Shown: positions 19,092 to 28,534, counted from the stretch's first letter. The stretch is DNA of 64,000 nt from Thalassospira lucentensis MCCC 1A00383 = DSM 14000 (GCF_000421265.1 NZ_ATWN01000008.1:186001-250000); one strand, 5' to 3'. A program made the numbers and translations. Notes: a model not told the origin generated them from the sequence alone.

Positions 19092-19115
19092 GGCCCGGCA
19101 TTGATGTGCCGGGCC
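19092..19115 (+). other. GC-rich hairpin between tctC and tctB
   Basis: GGCCCGGCA (19092-19100) pairs perfectly with TGCCGGGCC (19107-19115) around a 6-nt loop, with no T-run. Probably a 3' stabiliser/attenuator that raises binding-protein expression. Confidence 0.75.
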
Positions 19116-19246
19116 GCTCTTGCCTGATCGGGTCAATGCGTGTGGTCGCCCGCCGCTATTTCCCGTAAAATAAGCCTGACCTGATTTTCTAATTTCATGA
19201 AAATGCGTAACGTAGGGTCAAAACAGGCACATCCCGGAGGCGTCCC

Positions 19247-19672
19247 ATGTCATTTGACTCCCCTTTTCATGTGACAATCGATTTCGATACGTCGCATATG
19301 ATTTTCCCAACGATCATCGCCATAATCCTGGGAATTCTTTTTACGGCCATTTTGATTACCCGCGGGCGCACGATGCTTGCCACGATTACCAATGGCCCAT
19401 GGTGGCCTGCTGGCATCGATCATATGCGCTTTTTCGGAACACTGGTCCTGACGGTCATCTATTTTACCGCCATGCCATCGGTTGGGGACTTCTTCCCAAA
19501 TACAGGACTTGGGTTTTACCTGTGTTCGATCCCGTACCTGTTTGCGCTAAGCACCCTTTTCCTGCACGAGCGCACCCGACGGACATTACTGATCGCAGGC
19601 GCAAACGCCCTGATCGCGCCAACCATCGTCTGGTACATCCTGTCCGAACTTTTCAACATTTCGCTGCCATAA
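19247..19672 (+). CDS. tctB: Tripartite tricarboxylate transporter small membrane subunit
   Basis: A 141-residue hydrophobic protein with about four predicted membrane helices, lying between tctC and tctA as in other tct operons. TctB proteins have little conserved sequence, so the call rests on length, hydrophobicity (IIAIILGILFTAILIT, MRFFGTLVLTVIYF, LYLCSIPYLFAL-type segments) and position. The SD GGAGGCGTCCC precedes the ATG. It forms the membrane complex with TctA. Confidence 0.8.
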   Translation: MSFDSPFHVTIDFDTSHMIFPTIIAIILGILFTAILITRGRTMLATITNGPWWPAGIDHMRFFGTLVLTVIYFTAMPSVGDFFPNTGLGFYLCSIPYLFALSTLFLHERTRRTLLIAGANALIAPTIVWYILSELFNISLP

Positions 19673-19710
19673 GGGCCTGCCCCGGCACGGATTGAGTCAA
19701 GAGATTTATC

Positions 19711-21204
19711 ATGGAACTCCTATCCATTCTGACGCCGATGTTTTTCACATTGGTTACCGCGGGCACTGTGATCGGCATCATTTTCGGCGCTATTCCGGGC
19801 ATGACCGCCACCATGGCCGTTGCCGTGTGTTTGCCACTGACCTATTCGCTTGGCCTTGAAAACGGTCTTGCACTGTTACTTGGGTTGTATGTTGGCGGGA
19901 TTTCCGGCGGGCTGGTTCCTGCCATTTTGCTCAACATTCCGGGCACGCCGTCATCGATCACTACGACGCTTGATGGTTATCCGATGACCCAGAACGGCGA
20001 AGGCGAACGCGCGCTTAAAATCGGGATTACATCATCTCTGATCGGCGGGTTGTTCAGTCTTGCCGCCCTTTATCTGTTTGCCCCGGCCTTGGCCGATTTT
20101 GCCATCAAGTTTTCCTATATCGAAAAATTCCTGATCATCTTCTTTGCCCTGACCGTCATGGCCGCTCTTTCAAGTAGCCTTTTGGTCGGTATTTTCAGCG
20201 GGTTTCTGGGTATTTTCATCAGCCTGATTGGCGCCTATGACATTTCTCGCGGCGGCAATGGTGAATTGCGCCTCGTGCCTGAGTCCCTTGAATACTATCT
20301 CGAAAGCGGCTTTTCGTTACTGCCGGTTCTGATCGGTCTGTTTGGCCTTGCCACCATCCTGATCGAAGCCGAACAAGGCATGAAAGAAGGGCAAAGCTTG
20401 TCGGGGGTCAAGATTGGTGGAAAGCCGTTCAAACTTTCCATCTTCAAAGGTCAGTTCGTCAATCTGTTCCGTTCATCGGCCATCGGCACCTTTGTCGGCA
20501 TTCTGCCCGGTGTTGGCGGCAGTGCCGCATCCATTCTGGCCTATAGTCAGGAAAAGAACTTTTCCAAAACCCCTGAAAAATTCGGCAAAGGTGAGCCGGC
20601 CGGTGTGATTGCATCAGAAAGTGCCAATAATGGCCTGACGGGCGGCGCATTGGTACCGCTATTGTCGCTTGGCATTCCCGGTGATTCAACCACCGCCATC
20701 CTGATCGGCGCCTTTACCCTGCAAGGCATTCAGGTCGGCCCCCTGTTTATCGGCAACAACCCGGTGACATGGGATGCCATGATCATTGCCATGCTGGTTG
20801 CCAACATTGTGATGTTTCTGGTTATGGTATTTGCCATCCGGCACCTGGCCAAGGTCGTGACGGTACCCAAAAACATCCTGTTCCCGATCATTCTGATGAT
20901 GTGTGTTGTCGGGGCCTATACGATTAATTACGGCGTGATGTTCGATGTCTGGACGCTTTTGATCTTTGGTCTGTTTGGCTATCTGGCACACAAGATCGGG
21001 CTTGAAATTGCGCCGTTTATCATCGGCTTTATTCTCGGCCCATCGGCGGAGATCTATTTCGTAAAAAGTCTGGAATCCTTTGGCACCTTTTCGATCTTCT
21101 TTACCAAAAGCTGGATCGCCGGACTGCTGTGGGTTCTGATTGCGATATCGATTGCGTTTTCAATTTCCGTTGCACGGAAAAAGAACAAGACAGAAAACGA
21201 GTGA
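19711..21204 (+). CDS. tctA: Tripartite tricarboxylate transporter large permease
   Basis: A 497-residue permease of the TctA family with about twelve membrane helices. Diagnostic segments are GIIFGAIPGMTATMAVAVCL near the N-terminus, GLVPAILLNIPGTPSSITTT, and the second-half repeat GTFVGILPGVGGSAASILAY followed by SLGIPGDSTTAILIGA. Length and motif spacing are typical. It lies 38 bp after tctB. It is a proton- or sodium-coupled secondary carrier in the family, importing carboxylates delivered by TctC. Confidence 0.93.
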   Translation: MELLSILTPMFFTLVTAGTVIGIIFGAIPGMTATMAVAVCLPLTYSLGLENGLALLLGLYVGGISGGLVPAILLNIPGTPSSITTTLDGYPMTQNGEGERALKIGITSSLIGGLFSLAALYLFAPALADFAIKFSYIEKFLIIFFALTVMAALSSSLLVGIFSGFLGIFISLIGAYDISRGGNGELRLVPESLEYYLESGFSLLPVLIGLFGLATILIEAEQGMKEGQSLSGVKIGGKPFKLSIFKGQFVNLFRSSAIGTFVGILPGVGGSAASILAYSQEKNFSKTPEKFGKGEPAGVIASESANNGLTGGALVPLLSLGIPGDSTTAILIGAFTLQGIQVGPLFIGNNPVTWDAMIIAMLVANIVMFLVMVFAIRHLAKVVTVPKNILFPIILMMCVVGAYTINYGVMFDVWTLLIFGLFGYLAHKIGLEIAPFIIGFILGPSAEIYFVKSLESFGTFSIFFTKSWIAGLLWVLIAISIAFSISVARKKNKTENE

Positions 21205-21208
21205 GTCC

Positions 21209-21383
21209 GGGCAAGAAGCAACAAACAACCTCCTCAGCCTCCTCCCTGGCTGTGGAGTGGCTTTTACCCGAGCCACGCTTCTTGCCCACCCTACTGGGCT
21301 GATGTAGTGTTCAGAGCAATCGAAAGACCGGCTCTGAACATTTCGCTTTCGCACTTTTGCCCTTACGTTGTTTTGGCGTAAGG
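21209..21383 (+). repeat. Cluster of inverted repeats between tctA and the LacI regulator
   Basis: Three separate potential hairpins. GGGCAAGAAGC (21209-21219) pairs with GCTTCTTGCCC (21277-21287), enclosing GTGGCT/AGCCAC. GTTCAGAGC (21309-21317) pairs with GCTCTGAAC (21331-21339). CCTTACG pairs with CGTAAGG (21361-21383). None has a clear T-run. They could separate expression of the transporter from that of the regulator. Confidence 0.55.
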
Positions 21384-21408
21384 CCTTCAGATCAAGAGAC
21401 AAAACAAC

Positions 21409-22449
21409 TTGTCACGCATAGCAAAACACAGCGATCCGGTTATCACTGCCGACCTTAAAAGCGGCTCCGTCACGATGGAGACGGTCGGACGTATTGCTGG
21501 CGTATCGCAAGTCACGGTATCGCGTGCGCTCAATGATCCTAAAAAAGTATCGGCGGCGACGCTTAAACGCATTCAGGATGCGATTGAGCTGACCGGCTAT
21601 GTGCCCAACATGGTTGCCGGGGCGCTCGCATCACGACGCAGCCAATTAATTGCCGCGCTCGTGCCATCGATCACCAATGTGATCTATTCCGATCTGATGC
21701 AAAACTTCATCGATGTCATTCGCGGGTCGGGTTATCACGTTCTGATGGCGGAAACCGGCTTTTCACAGGACGAAGAACAGGCAGTCCTGTCGACCATGCT
21801 GTCGCGCCGCCCCGATGGCATTCTTTTGACCGGCATCCATCATTCGCCGGGATGCAAACGGATGTTACTGGGGGCTGGCATTCCAGTGGTTGAAGTCTGG
21901 GACATGACGGAAAACCCGCTGGATGTCTGTATTGGCTTTTCCCACATCAAGGCCGGCGAGGAAGTGGCTAAATATGCCGTTTCCTGCGGCTATGAGCATG
22001 CCTTGATTATTTCGGCCGGGGATGAACGCGCATTACGCCGTAAAAACAGCTTTGCCGCCCAATTTGATCAGCTGACCGGCAATGCCCCGACCGAAGTCCT
22101 GTACGAAACCGGTGCAACGATTGAGCGGGGCCGCAATGGTTTGACCAAGGGAATTGAACTGGGCTTTAAAAACGGGATTGTCATGTGCAGTTCTGATCTT
22201 TTGGCCCATGGTGTTTTGATCGAGGCCCAATCACGCGGCCTTCGCGTCCCCGAAGACATCGCCGCTATAGGCTTTGGCAATCAGAACTTCGCCCCCTTTA
22301 CCCTGCCCGCCCTGAGTACGGTTGAAGTCAACCGCACCCATTTGGGAAAGCAGGCCGCAGAAGCCCTGGTTGCCCGGATCAACAATCAGCCCCTGTCAAA
22401 CAATTCGATTGATATCGGATTTGAAATCATTGCGCGCGCGTCAACCTGA
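21409..22449 (+). CDS. LacI family transcriptional regulator
   Basis: A 346-residue LacI/GalR-type repressor. The HTH begins near residue 23 (ETVGRIAGVSQVTVSRAL), followed by the hinge (GYVPNMVAGALASRRS) and a periplasmic-binding-protein-like sensor domain. Start: TTG 21409 with an AAGAGA upstream gives a 22-residue lead before the HTH. ATG 21475 would start directly at the HTH but lacks a ribosome site, so the start is uncertain. It is the last gene of the tct cluster and resembles the gluconate-repressor subgroup. It is the best candidate to bind the paired TGTATGCGCATACA sites. It ends 2 bp from the convergent fdhD with no terminator between. Confidence 0.85.
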   Translation: MSRIAKHSDPVITADLKSGSVTMETVGRIAGVSQVTVSRALNDPKKVSAATLKRIQDAIELTGYVPNMVAGALASRRSQLIAALVPSITNVIYSDLMQNFIDVIRGSGYHVLMAETGFSQDEEQAVLSTMLSRRPDGILLTGIHHSPGCKRMLLGAGIPVVEVWDMTENPLDVCIGFSHIKAGEEVAKYAVSCGYEHALIISAGDERALRRKNSFAAQFDQLTGNAPTEVLYETGATIERGRNGLTKGIELGFKNGIVMCSSDLLAHGVLIEAQSRGLRVPEDIAAIGFGNQNFAPFTLPALSTVEVNRTHLGKQAAEALVARINNQPLSNNSIDIGFEIIARAST

Positions 22450-22451
22450 TA

Positions 22452-23261
22452 TCAGGCGAACCGGCGAAACAACCCACGCCGTTCGCGGCAGATCATGGTA
22501 AGCCTCGCCTGCCGCGCCAAATTAACTGCCGTCAGTGTTGGCCCCGACAGGGTCACAAGCCCGCCGACACCGCATTGCACGGTCTTGGTCACAATTTCGT
22601 ATGAACAACGGCTGGTCATCAGGATAAAGCCACCAGTGGTATCGATCCCCTGACGGGCAACTGCCCCCAACACTTTGTCAAGCGCGTTATGACGTCCGAT
22701 ATCTTCGCGGACCAGTTGGATGTTACCGCTAACATCGGCAAAGGCGCTGGCATGTAAAAGGCCGCCGCCTTCGCGGTTGCGGGTCTGATGATCAGGCAAT
22801 GCATCAATCGCACGCAACACGATATCCTGCGCCATATTGCCCGGCGTTACGGTACCGATTTTATCCATCGAAACCGCATCAAGCGATTGTACACCGCACA
22901 ACCCACAGCCCGACCGCCCTTCAAGGGTGCGTTGGCGGTCTTCAAGACGGTCAAACACGTCTTCGTGCAGATCAGCCTCAATCACATAGCCCTGAAGAGT
23001 TTTGCGCACATCGCGAAGCGTAATCTGCGACACATCATCGGCAATGCCCTCAGACAGCGCAAAACCGACCATGAAGTCTTCCAGATCATGCGGAGACACC
23101 ATCATCACTGCATGCGATTGCCCGTTAAAAGTCAATGCAGCCGGGATTTCCGGCTGCAAGATCATTGGTGCATCATCATTGCCGTCATCACGCGATACCG
23201 CGCGGGCCATATAAAGGTCTCGACCATCAACAATATAATTGTCTGATGATTTGGGTTTCAT
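22452..23261 (-). CDS. fdhD: Formate dehydrogenase accessory sulfurtransferase FdhD
   Basis: A 269-residue FdhD (FdsC in fds operons), which sulfurates the molybdenum/tungsten bis-MGD cofactor of formate dehydrogenase using sulfur from IscS. The characteristic Cys pair is visible in RSGCGLCGVQSLD (about residues 136-149), and the VREDIGRHNALDKVLGA and TSRCSYEIVTKTVQ segments are classic FdhD motifs. Its start overlaps the fdsD stop (ATGA). It is last in the fds operon. Confidence 0.95.
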   Translation of the reverse strand: MKPKSSDNYIVDGRDLYMARAVSRDDGNDDAPMILQPEIPAALTFNGQSHAVMMVSPHDLEDFMVGFALSEGIADDVSQITLRDVRKTLQGYVIEADLHEDVFDRLEDRQRTLEGRSGCGLCGVQSLDAVSMDKIGTVTPGNMAQDIVLRAIDALPDHQTRNREGGGLLHASAFADVSGNIQLVREDIGRHNALDKVLGAVARQGIDTTGGFILMTSRCSYEIVTKTVQCGVGGLVTLSGPTLTAVNLARQARLTMICRERRGLFRRFA

Positions 23262-23482
23262 GCGGTTTCTTTGACCTTGCGGATCGCCGGAGCGGCTTCA
23301 AGAACCAGAGGTTCGAAGCCATCATGCCCATCCGCAATCATGTCAAACAGCTGCTTACGCATGCGTGGATCCCAAAAATCGCTGATATGCCCGGCCACCC
23401 CTGCAACACCTTCGTCGTGGGGCTTGGATTTGAAAAATGTCGCGATCTGATTGGCCATATAGACAAGCTTATCAGGTGTCAT
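23258..23482 (-). CDS. fdsD: NAD-dependent formate dehydrogenase delta subunit
   Basis: A 74-residue small subunit starting MTPDKLVYMANQIATFF, the family N-terminus, with the conserved HISDFWDPRMRKQL segment. An upstream in-frame start at 23548 would add 22 non-conserved residues and run into the hairpin at 23527-23567, so ATG 23482 is preferred although its ribosome site is modest. FdsD is needed for a stable, active enzyme. Here it comes before fdhD, whereas the usual order is fdsGBACD with fdhD (fdsC) first. Confidence 0.88.
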   Translation of the reverse strand: MTPDKLVYMANQIATFFKSKPHDEGVAGVAGHISDFWDPRMRKQLFDMIADGHDGFEPLVLEAAPAIRKVKETA

Positions 23483-23526
23483 TGGTGCGTACTCTTTGCT
23501 TGTAAACTTTTCTTTACACGGGATTT

Positions 23527-23567
23527 CCGCGCACTGTGCTGTTCTCATATCCTAGCACAGTGCGCGG
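23527..23567 (-). other. Strong hairpin between fdsA and fdsD
   Basis: Perfect 14-bp arms CCGCGCACTGTGCT (23527-23540) and AGCACAGTGCGCGG (23554-23567) with a 13-nt loop. On the transcribed minus strand it is followed by GAAATC, not a T-run. It probably acts as an attenuator or RNA-processing/stabilising element that makes the accessory genes less expressed than the catalytic subunits. Confidence 0.8.
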
Positions 23568-23575
23568 AGTTTATC

Positions 23576-26455
23576 TTATTCCGCAGCATCCACACGTGGC
23601 TTAATGCGACGCGATTGTTCGGCCTGACGATCATATTCGACCTGCCAGTCACTTGGTCCGTTGCTTGAGGACACCTGCACCGCAGTTACCTTATATTCCG
23701 GGCAGTTGGTCGCCCAGTCGGTAAAATCGGTGGTGATCACGTTGGCTTGAGTGCCCGGATGGTGGAAGGTTGTATAGACCACACCCGGCGCGACACGGTC
23801 GGTAATGGTCGCCCGAAGCGACGTTTCACCAGACCGCGATGCCAGACGGATCCAGTCACCATCACGCACCCCACGCTGCTCCGCATCATGCGGGTGAATT
23901 TCGAGCAAATCTTCCTCATGCCAAGTCGTGTTTGCCGTACGGCGTGTCTGTGCCCCGACGTTATACTGACTAAGGATACGCCCAGTGGTCAGAAGAAGCG
24001 GGAAGCGTGGCCCGGTTCGTTCGTCGGTGGCGACATATTCCGTCACCACAAACTTGCCCTTGCCCCGGACAAAGCCATCAATATGCATGACCGGTGTGCC
24101 TTTAGGCGCCTTGTCATTGCATGGCCATTGAACCGATCCTTCACGTTCGAGAAGGTCATAACTCACGTTGGCAAAGCTTGGCGTGGTGGCGGCAATTTCA
24201 TCCATGACCTGCGACGGATGGGTGTAATTCCAGTCAAGACCCATGGCACGCGCCAGATTTTGCGTAACTTCCCAGTCAGCAAAACCATTAAGCGGCGTCA
24301 TCACCTTGCGCACGCGGTTAATGCGGCGTTCGGCATTAGTAAAGGTACCGTCCTTTTCAAGGAAGGTCGAACCGGGCAGGAACACATGCGCATGGTTGGC
24401 TGTTTCATTCAAAAACAGGTCATGAACCACAACACATTCCATTGCCGCCAAACCAGCCGCGACATGCTTGGTATCGGGATCTGATTGCAGGATGTCTTCA
24501 CCCTGAATGTAAATCCCCTTGAATGTGCCTTCGACAGCCGCATCAAGCATATTAGGAATACGCAAGCCCGGTTCGTCATCAAGTTTGACGCCCCAGATAT
24601 CTTCAAATATATCGCGGGTCGCACTGTCCTGAATATGGCGATAACCCGGCAGCTCATGTGGGAAGGATCCCATATCGCAAGCGCCCTGCACGTTATTCTG
24701 ACCGCGCAGCGGGTTCACACCGACCCCCGGACGACCAAGATTACCGGTCGCCATGGCAAGGTTGGCAATCGCCATCACAGTTGTCGAACCCTGACTGTGT
24801 TCAGTCACACCCAGCCCATAATAGATAGCACCATTTCCACCGGTGGCAAATGCCCGTGCGGCTTTGCGCATGGTTTCACCATCCACACCGGTCATATCGG
24901 CAATGGCTTCGGGGCTATGTTTGGGGTCAGACACAAATGTCGCCCAATCCTGGAATTCATCCCAGTCACAGCGTTCACGGACGAATGCCTCGTCAAACAG
25001 CCCTTCGCTCACGATCACATGTGCCAAGGATGTCAGAACCGCAACGTTGGTACCCGGACGCAACGCGACATGGGCAACTGCCTCAACATGCGGGGTTCGC
25101 ACAAGATCAATGCGACGCGGATCAATGACGATCAGCTTCGCCCCTTCGCGCAGACGTTTTTTCAAACGCGATGCAAACACGGGATGTCCATCGGTCGGGT
25201 TGGCCCCGATCAGGATGACAACATCGGTCTGTTCAACACTGTCAAAGTCCTGCGTGCCCGCCGATGTACCAAAGGTGGTTTTCAGGCCATAGCCGGTTGG
25301 CGAATGACACACACGTGCACAGGTATCGACGTTATTATTCCCAAACCCAGCCCGGATCAGTTTTTGAACAAGGAAGGTTTCCTCGTTCGTGCAGCGCGAT
25401 GACGTAATACCCCCGATCGCACCCTTGCCATATTGGGCCTGAATGGACCGGAATTTGTCGGCGGTAAAGCGAAGGGCCTCTTCCCAGCTAACCTCCTGCC
25501 ACGGGTCGGAGGTGTTTTCACGGATCATCGGGTTAAGGATGCGGTCCTTGTGACTGGCATAGCCATAGGCAAAGCGCCCTTTGACACAGGAATGCCCACG
25601 GTTGGCTTTGCCGTCCTTATAGGGGACCATGCGCACCAATTCTTCACCGCGCATTTCCGCCTTGAACGAACAGCCGACCCCGCAATACGCACAGGTGGTC
25701 ACAACCGAATGTTCCGGCTGACCAATTTCAATAACAGATTTTTCCTGCAACGTCGCCGTCGGGCAGGCCTGAACACAGGCACCACATGACACGCATTCGG
25801 AATCCAGGAAATCCTCGTGCATGCCCGGTGACACGCGGCTTTCAAACCCGCGACCTTCGATGGTCAGTGCAAAGGTGCCTTGCACTTCTTCGCAGGCCCG
25901 CACGCAGCGCGAACAGACAATGCATTTCGACGGGTCATAGGTGAAATACGGGTTGGTTTCATCCTTGGCCATATAGCGCGGATTTTCTTCGCCGTTGTCG
26001 CGGACCTTCACATGATTGCCGCCGTCATAACCGTAACGCACATCGCGCAGGCCAACCGCACCTGCCATGTCTTGCAATTCGCAATCGCCATTGGCTGCAC
26101 AGGTCAGGCAATCAAGCGGATGGTCAGAGATATAAAGCTCCATCACGCCTTTGCGGATTCTCTTCAAACGGTCCGTTTGAGTGCGCACCACCATGCCGTC
26201 TGTCGCCGGTGTGGTGCAGGATGATGGCGTGCCATTGCGGCCTTCGACCTCAACCAGACACAGGCGGCAGGAGCCAAACGCGTCGACCATATCGGTCGCG
26301 CAAAGCTTGGGAACCTGAATACCCGCTTCCATCGAGGCGCGCATGACAGATGTGCCCTCGGGAACGGTCACATTGTTACCATCAATGGTCAGCGTGACGG
26401 TTTTTTCCGAGTGAGCAGCTGGGGTTCCGTAGTCGACTTCTTTGATCAAGGACAT
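23576..26455 (-). CDS. fdsA: NAD-dependent formate dehydrogenase alpha (molybdenum) subunit
   Basis: The 959-residue catalytic subunit oxidises formate to CO2. Cofactor ligands read in order: [2Fe-2S] Cys52/63/66/80; His112-Cys116/119/125 cluster; two ferredoxin-type [4Fe-4S] sets Cys178/181/184/188 and Cys221/224/227/231; the MopB [4Fe-4S] Cys255/258/262/290; and the Mo ligand Cys383 in ARVCHSPTGYG followed by the catalytic His. Cys, not selenocysteine, is used. GTG 26464 overlaps the fdsB stop, but ATG 26455 has GGAG at 8 nt, so I use the ATG. Confidence 0.96.
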   Translation of the reverse strand: MSLIKEVDYGTPAAHSEKTVTLTIDGNNVTVPEGTSVMRASMEAGIQVPKLCATDMVDAFGSCRLCLVEVEGRNGTPSSCTTPATDGMVVRTQTDRLKRIRKGVMELYISDHPLDCLTCAANGDCELQDMAGAVGLRDVRYGYDGGNHVKVRDNGEENPRYMAKDETNPYFTYDPSKCIVCSRCVRACEEVQGTFALTIEGRGFESRVSPGMHEDFLDSECVSCGACVQACPTATLQEKSVIEIGQPEHSVVTTCAYCGVGCSFKAEMRGEELVRMVPYKDGKANRGHSCVKGRFAYGYASHKDRILNPMIRENTSDPWQEVSWEEALRFTADKFRSIQAQYGKGAIGGITSSRCTNEETFLVQKLIRAGFGNNNVDTCARVCHSPTGYGLKTTFGTSAGTQDFDSVEQTDVVILIGANPTDGHPVFASRLKKRLREGAKLIVIDPRRIDLVRTPHVEAVAHVALRPGTNVAVLTSLAHVIVSEGLFDEAFVRERCDWDEFQDWATFVSDPKHSPEAIADMTGVDGETMRKAARAFATGGNGAIYYGLGVTEHSQGSTTVMAIANLAMATGNLGRPGVGVNPLRGQNNVQGACDMGSFPHELPGYRHIQDSATRDIFEDIWGVKLDDEPGLRIPNMLDAAVEGTFKGIYIQGEDILQSDPDTKHVAAGLAAMECVVVHDLFLNETANHAHVFLPGSTFLEKDGTFTNAERRINRVRKVMTPLNGFADWEVTQNLARAMGLDWNYTHPSQVMDEIAATTPSFANVSYDLLEREGSVQWPCNDKAPKGTPVMHIDGFVRGKGKFVVTEYVATDERTGPRFPLLLTTGRILSQYNVGAQTRRTANTTWHEEDLLEIHPHDAEQRGVRDGDWIRLASRSGETSLRATITDRVAPGVVYTTFHHPGTQANVITTDFTDWATNCPEYKVTAVQVSSSNGPSDWQVEYDRQAEQSRRIKPRVDAAE

Positions 26456-26460
26456 CGTTT

Positions 26461-28017
26461 TCACTCCGCAGCTATGTCAAGCGCATGAGGCTTGAAATCA
26501 TCAGGGAAATGGGTCAGTGCGCTCATCACCGGATAAGGGGTAAACCCACCCAAGGCGCACAACGAGCCGAACTTCATGGTGTTACAAAGATCGGTCAGCA
26601 ATTCGATCTGCAATTCGGGGTCTTCGCCGCGTGCCAGTTTATCAACAACTTCGGTGCCTCGGATTGATCCGATGCGGCATGGCGTGCATTTACCACACGA
26701 TTCAATTGCACAGAATTCCATGGCAAAACGGGCCTGCTTCATCAGATCAACCGTGTCATCAAAAACAACAACACCGGCATGCCCGATCAGGCCATCCCGC
26801 TTGGCGAATTCTTCGTAGTCAAACGGCGTATCAAACAGTTCCTTGGGGAAATACGCGCCCAAAGGGCCGCCAACCTGAACAGCCTTAATCGGGCGCCCGG
26901 TGGCTGTCCCACCGCCGATCTGTTCGACAATCTCGCCAAGGGTCAGACCAAATCCGACCTCATAAAGCCCGCCATGTTTGACGTTCCCGGCAATCTGTAT
27001 CGGAATGGTACCACGCGACCGGCCCATGCCGAAATCACGATAATAATCTGCCCCCTTTTCCAGAATAACTGGAACCGAACAGAGCGAGATAACATTGTTA
27101 ACAACCGTTGGACGGCCCATGAACCCTTCGAGTGCTGGCAGTGGCGGCTTGGCACGGACGACACCGCGCTTGCCTTCCATACTGTTAAGAAGCGAGGTTT
27201 CCTCTCCACAAACATAGGCACCCGCCCCCATGCGGACTTCCATATCGAATGTCTTGCCCGATCCAAGGATATTCTCGCCCAAAACGCCGTTGGCACGTGC
27301 AACCTCGATGGCCTCGTTCATGATGCGGATCGCAGCAGGGTATTCCGACCGGGTATAGACATATCCCTTGGTCGCCCCGGTTGCCAGACCGGCAATGATC
27401 ATGCCCTCGATCAGGACAAACGGTTCACCTTCCATAATCATACGGTCGGCAAACGTACCGCTGTCGCCCTCGTCGGCATTACAGACAATGTATTTTTGCT
27501 CCGCCGGGGCTTGGCGCACGGTGTTCCATTTTATGCCCGTCGGGAAACCAGCACCGCCGCGTCCACGCAGACCGCTATCGGTCACGGACTGGACAATTTG
27601 CTCATCCGTCATTTCAAGTGCGTTTTTAAGACCGGTAAGTCCGTCGTAAGCCCGGTAATCTTCAAGTGACACCGGATCGATAAAGCCGCAACGCTGGAAT
27701 GTCAGGCGGGTCTGACTTTTGAGGAACGGGATATTTTCGGTCCGACCAAGGTAAAGCTTGTGCTCCCCACCGGTCAGGAAGTCGGCAGCAAACAGCGCAT
27801 CGACATCTTCCGGTTTTACCGGGCCATAGGCCACACGACCGTGCGATGTTTCGACCTCAACCATCGGTTCAAGCCAGTACATGCCAAACGATCCGTTGCG
27901 CACGACTTTAACATCTGCCCCGGCTGTTGTGGCCTTTTGGGCGATTGCGGTTGCGACATCATCTGCACCAAGGGCAACAGAGCCGGAGTCTAGCGGGACA
28001 TAAACCTTGATACTCAT
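26461..28017 (-). CDS. fdsB: NAD-dependent formate dehydrogenase beta subunit (NuoF-like)
   Basis: A 518-residue diaphorase subunit that passes electrons to NAD. The N-terminal ~110 residues form a thioredoxin-like region. The NuoF-type core follows with the nucleotide/FMN glycine loops GRGGAGFPTGIKW and NADEGDSGTFADR, MGAGAYVCGEETSLLNSMEG, and the [4Fe-4S] site ESCGKCTPCRIGSIRG with a further Cys near CNTMKFGSLCALGG. ATGA overlap with the fdsG stop shows coupling. Confidence 0.95.
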   Translation of the reverse strand: MSIKVYVPLDSGSVALGADDVATAIAQKATTAGADVKVVRNGSFGMYWLEPMVEVETSHGRVAYGPVKPEDVDALFAADFLTGGEHKLYLGRTENIPFLKSQTRLTFQRCGFIDPVSLEDYRAYDGLTGLKNALEMTDEQIVQSVTDSGLRGRGGAGFPTGIKWNTVRQAPAEQKYIVCNADEGDSGTFADRMIMEGEPFVLIEGMIIAGLATGATKGYVYTRSEYPAAIRIMNEAIEVARANGVLGENILGSGKTFDMEVRMGAGAYVCGEETSLLNSMEGKRGVVRAKPPLPALEGFMGRPTVVNNVISLCSVPVILEKGADYYRDFGMGRSRGTIPIQIAGNVKHGGLYEVGFGLTLGEIVEQIGGGTATGRPIKAVQVGGPLGAYFPKELFDTPFDYEEFAKRDGLIGHAGVVVFDDTVDLMKQARFAMEFCAIESCGKCTPCRIGSIRGTEVVDKLARGEDPELQIELLTDLCNTMKFGSLCALGGFTPYPVMSALTHFPDDFKPHALDIAAE

Positions 28018-28487
28018 GCCCCCACCTCATCGAGAATGCGGTTCATGCGGTCTTTGCTGACCCGGCCAACCACCTTGCCATCAACCATGGCCGCCGGTGC
28101 ACAGGCACACAGACCAAGGCAGAAAACTGGTTCAAGAGTGACTTTTTGATCGCTGGTTGTTTGCGACCAATCGACTTTAAGGCGACTTTTGGCATGATCC
28201 CCAAGATCATCTGCCCCCATCGCCTGACAGGCTTCCGCCCGGCAGATCTTAATCACATGCTTGCCCGCTTTTTCTTCGCGGAAGTCATGATAGAAACTAG
28301 CAACCCCGTGGACTTCCGCCCGGCTGAGGTTGAGTTTCTTGGAAATGGTCTGTAGCGCGCCTTCGGGAATATGGCCGAATTCTTCCTGCACTTCATGCAG
28401 GATCGGCAACAATGGGCCTTCAAGTGCAGCCATACGGTCACAAATTGCCGCGACGCGGACGCTGTGTTCCTCGATCTTAGTCGACAT
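28014..28487 (-). CDS. fdsG: NAD-dependent formate dehydrogenase gamma subunit (NuoE-like)
   Basis: A 157-residue [2Fe-2S] protein of the NuoE family with ligands Cys82, Cys87, Cys123 and Cys127 (KICRAEACQAMG and CLGLCACAP). Start: GTG 28502 is in frame, but ATG 28487 has GAGAGG 6 nt upstream and matches family N-termini. It is first gene of the fds operon. The upstream 122 bp contains an ATC-N9-GAT box next to the LysR gene. Confidence 0.94.
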   Translation of the reverse strand: MSTKIEEHSVRVAAICDRMAALEGPLLPILHEVQEEFGHIPEGALQTISKKLNLSRAEVHGVASFYHDFREEKAGKHVIKICRAEACQAMGADDLGDHAKSRLKVDWSQTTSDQKVTLEPVFCLGLCACAPAAMVDGKVVGRVSKDRMNRILDEVGA

Positions 28488-28534
28488 GCAAGCCTCTCTC
28501 ACTTAGCAGTCTATTGAATTCTTTGTTATTCTTG

